In this document: positions 1 through 6,740 of the stretch, piece after piece | Numbering within the stretch: position 1 is the stretch's first letter | How the letters are laid out: each line of letters begins with the position of its first letter | NCBI GenBank assembly: GCA_017999135.1 | Contig: JAGOBT010000006.1 | Span: forward strand, 1 to 13,839 | Direction: 5' to 3' | Source of the DNA: Burkholderiaceae bacterium | GTDB taxonomy: Bacteria > Pseudomonadota > Gammaproteobacteria > Burkholderiales > Burkholderiaceae_C | DNA: 13,839 bases | Program-made: the position numbers and the translations under genes | The notes under the pieces: model-generated | Database searches by the model: none | What the model was told of the DNA's origin: nothing | Seen by the model: the letters and a program-made list of their open reading frames with translations, nothing else

Positions 1-3000
1 AGCACGGCCCAGATCGCCGCCGTCACCACCGACAACATGGCCGTGCTGACCACCGCCCAGGCCGGTGCGCTGCACAGCGAGCAGGCGGCCGCCCTGTCCT
101 CCGCCCAGGTGGAGGTGCTGGTCACCACCGACGTGCGTGCCCTGTCCACCCGCGCCCTTGCGGCACTCGGCACGGACAGCATCCAGGGCTTGACCACCGA
201 CCAGGCCGCCGCGCTGCGCAGCACCCAGCTGGCCGCACTCACCACCACCCAGGTACAGGCTCTGGCCACCGACGACCTGGCCGTGCTGGACACCCGCCAG
301 CTGGGCGGACTGACCACCACCCAGGTGGCCGCACTGACCACCGATCAGGTGGCGGCGCTGACCTCTGAACAGGTGGCCGGGCTGCGCACCAGCCAGCTGG
401 CCGCCTTCGCCACCGACCAGATCCAGGCCATCGGCACCGACGACGTCGCGGCGCTGACCAGCACGCAGGTGCAGAGCCTCAGCTCCACCCAGCTGCGCGC
501 CCTGACCACCGACCAGATCCAGGCGCTGGAGACCACCGATGTGGCCGCCATCCGCAGCTCCGCCCTCGCCACGCTGACGACGGACCAGATCGAGGCCCTC
601 ACCACCGACCAGGTCGCTGCGCTGAAGACCTCGCAGCTGACGGCCCTGACGACCGCACAGATCCAGGCCATCGGCACCGACGACATCGCGGTGCTGGACA
701 GCCGGCAGGTGGCCTCGCTGACCACCGGCCAGGTGGAGGCGTTGACCACTGCCCAGGTGGACGCCCTGACCACCGCCCTGGCCGCTGCGCTGCGCACCAC
801 CCAGCTGGCGGTGCTGACCACCGAGCAGGTGCAGGCCATCGGCACCGACGACATCGCCGCGCTGACCAGCGCCCAGCTGGCCGGGATGGGTTCCACCCAG
901 CTGGCGGCGTTGACCACTGCGCAGGTGCAGGCGCTGGAGACGGCCGATGTGGCCGCCATGCGCAGCACGGTGATCAGCGCGTTGACCACCGAGCAGATCG
1001 ATGCCCTCACCACCGAGCAGGCCGCTGCGCTCAAGAGCACGCAGCTGGCGGCCCTGACCACCGAGCAGGTGCAGGCCATCGCCACCGATGACCTGCAGGC
1101 CCTGAGCAGCACTCAATTGGGTGGCCTGACCACCCGCCAGGCGGCGGCGCTGACCACCGCGCAGGTGGAGGCCCTGACCACCGAGCAGGCCGCCGGCCTG
1201 CGCAGCAGCCAGCTCAACGCCCTGACCACCGCGCAGGTGGAGGCCATCGGCACCGATGACATTGCCGCGCTGACCACCAGTCAGCTGGCCAACCTGGGCA
1301 GCACCCAGCTGGCGGCGCTGAGCACCGCGCAGGTGCAGGCGCTGGAAACCAGCGACCTGGCCGCCATCAAGTCCAGCGTGATCTCCGCGCTGACCACCGA
1401 TCAGGTGGCCGCCCTGACCACCGAGCAGGCCGCGGCCCTGAAGAGCAGCCAGTTGGCCGGGCTGACCACCGAGCAGGTGCAGGCCATCGCCACCGATGAC
1501 CTGCAGGCGCTGAGCACCAGCCAGCTGGCGGGCCTGAGCACCCGCCAGGTGGCGGCATTGACCACCGACCAGGTGGCCGCACTGACCACCGAGCAGGCCG
1601 CCGGCCTGAAGACCGCGCAGATCGCTGCCCTGACCACCGACCAGCTGCAGGCGCTGGAAACCAGCGACGTCGAGGCCCTCACCACCCAGCAGATCGTGGC
1701 GCTGACCACCGCGCAGGTGGCCGCGATGACCACTGCGCAGATCGACGCCCTCACCACCGCCCAGGCCGCGGTGCTGAAGACCAGCCAGCTGGCCGCGCTG
1801 AACACCGAGCAGGCCCAGGCCATCGCCACCGATGACATCGCGGCACTCACCAGCGCGCAGCTGGCCGGCATGGGTTCAACCCAGCTGGCCGCGCTGACCA
1901 CGGCGCAGGTGCAGGCGCTGGAGACGGCCGACGTGGCCGCCATCCGCAGCACGGTGATCGGCACGCTGACCACCGAGCAGATCGATGCCCTGACCACCGA
2001 GCAGGCTGCCGCACTCAAGAGCACCCAGCTGGCGGCCCTGACCACCGAGCAGGTTCAGTCCATCGGTACCGATGATCTGGCCGCGCTCAGCAGCGCCCAG
2101 CTGGTCGGCCTGACCACCGCGCAGGTGGCGGTGCTGACCACCGCTCAGATCGACGCGCTGACCACCGAACAGGCCGCCGCCCTGCGCAGCAGCCAGCTGG
2201 CGGCACTGACCACCGAACAGGTGCAGGCCATCGGCACCGATGACCTGGCTGCACTCACCAGCAGCCAGCTGGCCCAGATGGGCTCGACCCAGCTGGCAGC
2301 GCTGACCACGGCGCAGGTGCAGGCGCTGGAGACGGCCGACCTGGCCGCCATCCGCAGCACGGTCATCAGCAGCCTGACCACCGAGCAGATTGACGCCCTC
2401 ACCACCGAACAGGCAGCGGCGCTGAGGACTTCCCAACTGGCGGCACTGACGACCGCACAGGTTCAGGCCATCGGCACGGACGACCTGGCAGTGCTGGACA
2501 CCCGCCAGGTGGCCTCGCTGACCACCACCCAGGTGGCCGCCCTGACCACCGCCCAGGTGGATGCGCTGACCACCGAGCAGGCCGCTGCCCTGCGGACCAC
2601 CCAGCCCCTGGCGCTGAACACCGAGCAGGTGCAGGCCATCGGCACCGACGACATCGCTGCGCTGACCAGCCTGCAACTGGCCAACCTGGGTTCCACCCAG
2701 CTGGCCGCGCTGACAACGGCGCAGATCCAGGCCCTGGAAACCGGGGATCTGGCGGCCATCCGCAGCACGATGATCAGTGCGCTGACCACCGAGCAGATCG
2801 ATGCGCTGACGACTGAGCAGGCAGCGGCGCTCAAGAGCACGCAGCTGGCGGCCCTGACCACCGAGCAGGTGCAGGCCATCGCCACCGACGACCTGCAGGC
2901 GCTGAGCACGGCCCAGCTGGGTGGGCTGACCACCCGTCAGGTGGCGGCACTGACCACCGATCAGGTGTCCGCCCTGACGACCGAGCAGGCCGCCGGCCTG

Positions 3001-6000
3001 CGCAGCAGCCAGCTCAATGCGCTGACCACCGAGCAGGTGCAGGCCATCGGCACCGACGACATCGCCGCGCTGACCACCAGCCAGCTGTCCAACCTGGGCA
3101 GCACCCAGCTGGCCGCACTCAACACCGCACAGGTGCAGGCACTGGAGACCGATGACCTGGCGGCCATCAAGTCGAGCACGATCTCGGCACTCACCACCGA
3201 GCAGATCGATGCCCTGACCACCGAACAGGCCGCGGCCCTGAAGAGCAGCCAGCTGGCCGGACTGACCACCGAGCAGGTGCAGGCCATCGCCACCGATGAC
3301 CTGCAGGCCCTGAGCACGGCCCAATTGGCCGGACTGACCACCCGCCAGGTGGCCGTGCTGACCACCGACCAGGTGGCGGCCCTGACCACCGAGCAGGCCG
3401 CCGGGCTCAAGACCGCGCAGATCGCGGCGCTGACCACCGACCAGGTGCAGGCGCTGGAGACCGGTGACATCGATGCCCTGACCACCGCCCAGGTGGCGGC
3501 CTTCACCACCACCCAGGTGGCGGCGCTGACCACGGCGCAGGTCGATGCCCTCAACACCGCCCAGGCGGCGGCTCTGCGGACCACCCAACTGGCGGCGCTG
3601 AACACCGAGCAGGCCCAGGCCATCGGCACGGACGACATTGCTGCGCTCACCAGCGCCCAGCTGGCCGGCATGGGGTCCACCCAGCTGGCGGCCCTGACCA
3701 CGGCGCAGGTGCAGGCGCTGGAGACGGCCGACGTGGCTGCCATCCGCAGCACGGTGATCGCGGCACTCACCACCGAGCAGGTGGAGGCCTTCACCACCGA
3801 GCAGGCCGCAGTACTCAAGAGCACGCAACTGGCGGCCCTGACCACTGAACAGGTGCAGGCCATCGGCACGGACGACATCGCCGCGCTGGGCACGGCCCAG
3901 CTGATCGGCCTGACCACCCGGCAGGTGGCGGTGCTGACCACCGCGCAGATCGACGCATTGACCACCGATCAGGCCGCGGCGCTCCGGAGCACGCAGCTGG
4001 CGGCCCTGACCACCGAACAGGTGCAGGCCATCGGCACCGACGACATCGCCGCTCTCACCAGCACCCAGCTCGGCCAGATGGGCTCGACCCAACTGGCGGC
4101 GCTGACCACCGCCCAGGTGCAGGCGCTGGAGACAGCGGACCTGGCGGCCATCCGCAGCACGGTGATCGGCAGCCTGACCACCGAGCAGATCGACGCCCTG
4201 ACCACCGAGCAGGCCGCGGCGCTGAAGACGACGCAGCTGGCCGCCCTGACCACCGAGCAGATCCAGGCCATCGGCACGGACGACATCGCGGTGCTGGACA
4301 GCCGCCAGGTGGCCTCACTCACCACCGCCCAGGTGGCCGCCTTGACCACCGCGCAGGTGGACGCACTGACCACCGAACAGGCGGCGGCGCTGAAGACCAC
4401 GCAACTGGCGGCGCTCAACACCGAGCAGGTGCAGGCCATCGGCACGGACGACATCGTCGCGCTGACCAGTGCGCAGCTGGCCGGCATGGGCTCGACCCAG
4501 CTGGCGGCGCTGAGCACCGCGCAGGTGCAGGCGCTGGAGACGGACGACCTGGCTGCCATTCGCAGCTCGGTGATCAGCGCGCTGACCACCGAGCAGGTGG
4601 AGGCCCTGACCACTGAGCAGGCGGCGGCGCTCAAGAGCACGCAGCTGGCGGCCCTGACCACCGAGCAGGTGCAGGCCATCGCCACGGACGACCTGCAGGC
4701 CCTGAGCACCACCCAGCTGGGCGGCCTGACCACCCGGCAGGTGGCGGCCCTGACCACCGACCAGGTGGCCGCCCTGACCACCGAGCAGGCGGCCGGACTC
4801 AAGACCTCGCAGATCGCCGCGCTGACCACCGATCAGGTGCAGGCGCTGGAGACGGCCGATCTGGAGTCGCTGACCACGGCCCAGGTGGCGGTGTTCACCA
4901 CCGACCAGGTGGCGGCCCTGACCACCGACCAGATCGTCGCGCTGACCACGGAACAGGCGGCGGCACTGCGCAGCACGCAATTGAACGCCCTGACCACCGA
5001 GCAGGTGCAGGCGATCCAGACCGAAGACCTGGTCGCCCTGACCAGCGTGCAGATCGCGGCCTGGGGCAGCACCCAGCTGGAGGCCTTGACCACCGACCAG
5101 GTGGCCGCGCTGGAGACGGCGGACCTGCGGGCCATCCACACCAGCACCCTGCAGGCGCTGACCACCGACCAGGTGGCCTCGCTGACCACCGAACAGGTGG
5201 AGGCCATGAGTACGGCCCAGGTGGCGGCGCTGACCACCACCCAGCTGCAGGCGGTGCAGACCGATGACGTGCAGGCACTGACCACCAGCCAGGTGGCGGC
5301 GCTGACCACCACCCAGGTGGCAGCCCTGACCACCGACCAGATCGTGGCACTGGAGACCGCCGACCTGGTGGCCTTGACCACCACCCAGCTGGAGGCCATC
5401 ACCACCGAGCAGATCCAGGCGCTGCAGACCGAGGACCTGGTGGCCATCACCACCGCGGACTTCGCGACGCTGAGCACCACGCTGATCGAGGCCTTCACCA
5501 CCGACCAGATCCAGGCGCTGACCACGGCCCAGATCGTGGCCTTCACCTCGGTTCAGATCCAGGCGCTGACCACCGACCAGATCGTCGCGCTGACCAGCGA
5601 CCAGGTGGTGGCCCTGCAGACCCAGGACATCGCAGCGATGTCGATGACGCAGATCTCGGCCTTCGAGACCGGTGACATCGCGGTGATGGACGGCGCGCAG
5701 CTCGACGCCATGATCGGCGCCACCCCGCTGGTGCTCGACCTCGATGGTGACGGGGTGCGCACCCTGTCGGCCAGCCAGGGCGTGAGCTTCGACGTGGACG
5801 CCTCCGGCACGGCCGAGCAGGTGGGCTGGGTCTCGGCCACCGACGGCCTGCTGGTGCGCGACCTGAACGGCGACGGCCAGATCGTCGATGGCACGGAGCT
5901 GTTCGGCAGCGGCACCCAGCTGGCCAGCGGCAGCCGCGCCGGCCACGGCTACGCGGCGCTGGCCGACCTGGACAGCAACCAGGACGGCAGCATCAGCGCG

Positions 6001-6513
6001 GCGGACGCGGCCTTCAACGAGCTGAAGGTCTGGGTGGATGCGGACTCCGACGGCGTCAGCGACGGTGGTGAACTGCGCACGCTGGCGGACCTGGGCATCG
6101 TGTCGATGGACCTGAACGCTGCGGCCGGCCAGGGCACCGACCAGGGCAACCTGCTGGGCCTGACCTCCAGCTACACCCTGGCCGACGGCAGCAGCCGCGA
6201 CATGGCCGATGTGTGGTTCGCCAAGCAGACTTCGGCAGAGGCCGGCGCTGCGACAGGCAGCACCGCAGCGGCAACGCCGCAGGTGCAGCTCGGCGAGCTG
6301 CTGGCCGAGGCGCCGACCGACCTGCTGGGTGAGATCGCTGGAGAAGACGCCGTTGCAGCAGCTGCAACGGCTGCCCCGACCGCCGCGGCCACGGCAGCGA
6401 CTGCTGCTGCTGCTGCGGCCGGCGAAGCCGCGGCCGCGGATGCCACCGCGCTGGCACTGGCCCAGCATCAGATCTCCATGGACGATCTGCTGCGGCAGCA
6501 GCCCCTGATCTGA
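1..6513 (+). CDS. Giant octapeptide-repeat surface protein with C-terminal calcium-binding domain (5' partial)
   Basis: The frame is open from base 1, and the first codons already encode repeat sequence (STAQIAAV). The ATG at 37 is therefore an internal Met and the true start is upstream; 2,170 residues are visible. Codons 8-1903 are 237 tandem octads, L-T-T-x-Q-[VIL]-x-A. From codon 1904 a calcium-binding domain of the kind found at the end of large RTX-like secreted proteins follows. It has PLVLDLDGDG (D1913/D1915/D1917), DLNGDGQI (1954-1961), DSNQDGSIS (1991-1999, EF-hand-like) and DADSDGVSDGGE (2013-2024). The last ~95 residues are Ala-rich and end in ISMDDLLRQQPLI, a possible C-terminal export signal. 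I see no Cys, no N-x-S/T sequon and no classical GGxGxD nonapeptides. The likely role is a secreted adhesin or surface-layer protein; export by type I secretion is inferred. Similar LTTxQ octad proteins occur in other Proteobacteria (recalled, not searched). The T-x-x-Q/D spacing resembles a helix N-cap box, so short helices are possible; the fold is unknown to me. Confidence 0.93.
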   Translation, partial: STAQIAAVTTDNMAVLTTAQAGALHSEQAAALSSAQVEVLVTTDVRALSTRALAALGTDSIQGLTTDQAAALRSTQLAALTTTQVQALATDDLAVLDTRQLGGLTTTQVAALTTDQVAALTSEQVAGLRTSQLAAFATDQIQAIGTDDVAALTSTQVQSLSSTQLRALTTDQIQALETTDVAAIRSSALATLTTDQIEALTTDQVAALKTSQLTALTTAQIQAIGTDDIAVLDSRQVASLTTGQVEALTTAQVDALTTALAAALRTTQLAVLTTEQVQAIGTDDIAALTSAQLAGMGSTQLAALTTAQVQALETADVAAMRSTVISALTTEQIDALTTEQAAALKSTQLAALTTEQVQAIATDDLQALSSTQLGGLTTRQAAALTTAQVEALTTEQAAGLRSSQLNALTTAQVEAIGTDDIAALTTSQLANLGSTQLAALSTAQVQALETSDLAAIKSSVISALTTDQVAALTTEQAAALKSSQLAGLTTEQVQAIATDDLQALSTSQLAGLSTRQVAALTTDQVAALTTEQAAGLKTAQIAALTTDQLQALETSDVEALTTQQIVALTTAQVAAMTTAQIDALTTAQAAVLKTSQLAALNTEQAQAIATDDIAALTSAQLAGMGSTQLAALTTAQVQALETADVAAIRSTVIGTLTTEQIDALTTEQAAALKSTQLAALTTEQVQSIGTDDLAALSSAQLVGLTTAQVAVLTTAQIDALTTEQAAALRSSQLAALTTEQVQAIGTDDLAALTSSQLAQMGSTQLAALTTAQVQALETADLAAIRSTVISSLTTEQIDALTTEQAAALRTSQLAALTTAQVQAIGTDDLAVLDTRQVASLTTTQVAALTTAQVDALTTEQAAALRTTQPLALNTEQVQAIGTDDIAALTSLQLANLGSTQLAALTTAQIQALETGDLAAIRSTMISALTTEQIDALTTEQAAALKSTQLAALTTEQVQAIATDDLQALSTAQLGGLTTRQVAALTTDQVSALTTEQAAGLRSSQLNALTTEQVQAIGTDDIAALTTSQLSNLGSTQLAALNTAQVQALETDDLAAIKSSTISALTTEQIDALTTEQAAALKSSQLAGLTTEQVQAIATDDLQALSTAQLAGLTTRQVAVLTTDQVAALTTEQAAGLKTAQIAALTTDQVQALETGDIDALTTAQVAAFTTTQVAALTTAQVDALNTAQAAALRTTQLAALNTEQAQAIGTDDIAALTSAQLAGMGSTQLAALTTAQVQALETADVAAIRSTVIAALTTEQVEAFTTEQAAVLKSTQLAALTTEQVQAIGTDDIAALGTAQLIGLTTRQVAVLTTAQIDALTTDQAAALRSTQLAALTTEQVQAIGTDDIAALTSTQLGQMGSTQLAALTTAQVQALETADLAAIRSTVIGSLTTEQIDALTTEQAAALKTTQLAALTTEQIQAIGTDDIAVLDSRQVASLTTAQVAALTTAQVDALTTEQAAALKTTQLAALNTEQVQAIGTDDIVALTSAQLAGMGSTQLAALSTAQVQALETDDLAAIRSSVISALTTEQVEALTTEQAAALKSTQLAALTTEQVQAIATDDLQALSTTQLGGLTTRQVAALTTDQVAALTTEQAAGLKTSQIAALTTDQVQALETADLESLTTAQVAVFTTDQVAALTTDQIVALTTEQAAALRSTQLNALTTEQVQAIQTEDLVALTSVQIAAWGSTQLEALTTDQVAALETADLRAIHTSTLQALTTDQVASLTTEQVEAMSTAQVAALTTTQLQAVQTDDVQALTTSQVAALTTTQVAALTTDQIVALETADLVALTTTQLEAITTEQIQALQTEDLVAITTADFATLSTTLIEAFTTDQIQALTTAQIVAFTSVQIQALTTDQIVALTSDQVVALQTQDIAAMSMTQISAFETGDIAVMDGAQLDAMIGATPLVLDLDGDGVRTLSASQGVSFDVDASGTAEQVGWVSATDGLLVRDLNGDGQIVDGTELFGSGTQLASGSRAGHGYAALADLDSNQDGSISAADAAFNELKVWVDADSDGVSDGGELRTLADLGIVSMDLNAAAGQGTDQGNLLGLTSSYTLADGSSRDMADVWFAKQTSAEAGAATGSTAAATPQVQLGELLAEAPTDLLGEIAGEDAVAAAATAAPTAAATAATAAAAAAGEAAAADATALALAQHQISMDDLLRQQPLI
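118..1917 (+). repeat. Cassette 1 of the 600-residue (1,800-bp) higher-order repeat
   Basis: It holds 75 octads grouped 17+17+17+24. Modules start at 118, 526, 934 and 1342, each with an octad of type LETxDxAA followed by one of type [IML][RKS]Sx[VA]. The first module is the most diverged from its equivalents in cassettes 2 and 3. From 526 on, matches to the positions 1,800 bp downstream are close. The example at 1027-1088 equals 2827-2888 base for base over 62 bp. Confidence 0.9.
1918..3717 (+). repeat. Cassette 2 of the 600-residue (1,800-bp) higher-order repeat
   Basis: It holds 75 octads grouped 17+17+17+24, with modules starting at 1918, 2326, 2734 and 3142. Octad by octad it matches cassette 1 at an offset of exactly 1,800 bp, including module-specific variants. 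The LDxRQVAS octad occurs only in the second module, LRSSQLNA in the third, and the extra seven-octad block with a second LETxD octad in the fourth. Confidence 0.9.
3718..5109 (+). repeat. Cassette 3, shortened by one 17-octad module
   Basis: It holds 58 octads grouped 17+17+24, with modules starting at 3718, 4126 and 4534. The first two modules match the first two of cassette 2 at +1,800 bp. The third starts like module 3 (4627-4685 is identical to 2827-2885). From about 4798 it matches module 4 (3406 onward) at +1,392 bp. The cassette is therefore short by 408 bp, one module, with a chimeric joint near 4726-4797. Confidence 0.85.
5110..5709 (+). repeat. Degenerate terminal octads capping the repeat array
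   Basis: The last 25 octads keep the 8-residue phase but lose the module order. Asp-5 octads come at shorter, irregular spacings, and Phe, Ile and Met appear more often at position 1. Examples are ITTADFAT, FTTDQIQA, MSMTQISA and MDGAQLDA. The stretch joins the array to the calcium-binding domain and may act as its C-terminal cap, which is an inference. Confidence 0.75.
6349..6371. repeat. 10-bp inverted repeat inside the Ala-rich tail
   Basis: GCCGTTGCAG (6349-6358) and CTGCAACGGC (6362-6371) are perfect inverted copies around a 3-base spacer. They lie inside the coding sequence for the Ala-rich tail, about 140 bp before the stop. The symmetry may be a by-product of alternating GCA/GCT/GCC alanine codons; no function is claimed. 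A run of five CTG triplets (6401-6415) lies a little downstream. Confidence 0.6.
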
Positions 6514-6531
6514 CGCCAGCCGCGAGGTGAG

Positions 6532-6553
6532 GGGGCGGCCGATGGGCCGCCCC
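6532..6553 (+). terminator. GC-rich hairpin after the giant repeat gene
   Basis: GGGGCGGCC (6532-6540) pairs perfectly with GGCCGCCCC (6545-6553) across a GATG loop, starting 18 bases after the stop. No T-tract follows, so this is a terminator-like or transcript-protecting hairpin rather than a canonical intrinsic terminator. Confidence 0.6.
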
Positions 6554-6564
6554 GACCCGTTGCC

Positions 6565-6597
6565 CGCCTGCCGGGGTGTTCGCCACCCCGGCAGGCG
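6565..6597 (+). terminator. Second, longer hairpin after the giant repeat gene
   Basis: CGCCTGCCGGGGTG (6565-6578) pairs perfectly over 14 bp with CACCCCGGCAGGCG (6584-6597) across a TTCGC loop. It follows the first hairpin by 11 bases. There is no T-run, but the stem is very strong. With the first hairpin it probably separates transcription of the giant gene from the glycosyltransferase run. It is near-symmetric, so it could act on either strand. Confidence 0.68.
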
Positions 6598-6740
6598 TGG
6601 CCGCGTGAGGGCCCGGCGCAGAACTGGGCCGGGTTGAGGCTGCGAATCCAGCGATTGGCCAAGGCGGCCTGCGGTGAGGATCCAACGATGGAAATCGTCC
6701 CGGTCTGCGGGGCGGATCCCGCCGAGGAACCGATTCCGCC

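Larger units (their letters stand above)
22..5709 (+). repeat. 237-copy in-frame 24-bp (8-residue) tandem repeat array
   Basis: The position-1 hydrophobic residue falls on codons 8, 16, 24 and so on up to codon 1896 (8 x 237), so no net indel disturbs the phase over 5.7 kb. Position 1 is Leu (rarely Ile, Met, Phe, Val or Trp). Positions 2-3 are mostly Thr-Thr or Thr-Ser, position 4 is variable, position 5 is Gln, or Asp in special octads, position 6 is V/I/L/A, and position 8 is mostly Ala. Copies differ largely at third codon positions (ctg/ctc/ttg for Leu, acc/acg/act for Thr). This suggests selection on the protein rather than very recent expansion. One proline occurs in the array, in the octad at 2590-2613. 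Confidence 0.97.

Noticed and set aside
37..39. ATG at 37 as the start of the giant gene
   Set aside because: Codons 1-12 before it already encode the same octads in frame (STAQIAA-VTTDNMAV), so it is an internal Met.
1876..4092. Long minus-strand open frame (738 codons) opposite the repeat array
   Set aside because: It is made of Gly/Gln/His/Leu repeats that simply mirror the 24-bp repeat. A 24-bp period keeps any stop-free frame open, and the + frame has the sensible protein and codon pattern.
1..5709. CRISPR array or noncoding satellite
   Set aside because: The 24-bp units are adjacent without spacers, hold one open frame throughout, and vary mostly at third codon positions, so the array is coding.
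22..5709. TAL-effector repeats, suggested by LTxEQVxAI
   Set aside because: TAL repeats are about 34 residues with paired variable residues; here the unit is 8 residues and no such positions exist. The likeness is limited to a helix-cap motif.
4315..6468. Second long minus-strand open frame opposite the repeat array and calcium domain
   Set aside because: Same cause. It spans both the repeats and the clearly coding + strand calcium loops and has no recognisable domain.
6600..6740. Possible promoter for the GT41 run (TTGAGG at 6634-6639)
   Set aside because: No acceptable -10 element stands at 16-18 bases; the match is too weak to report as a site.
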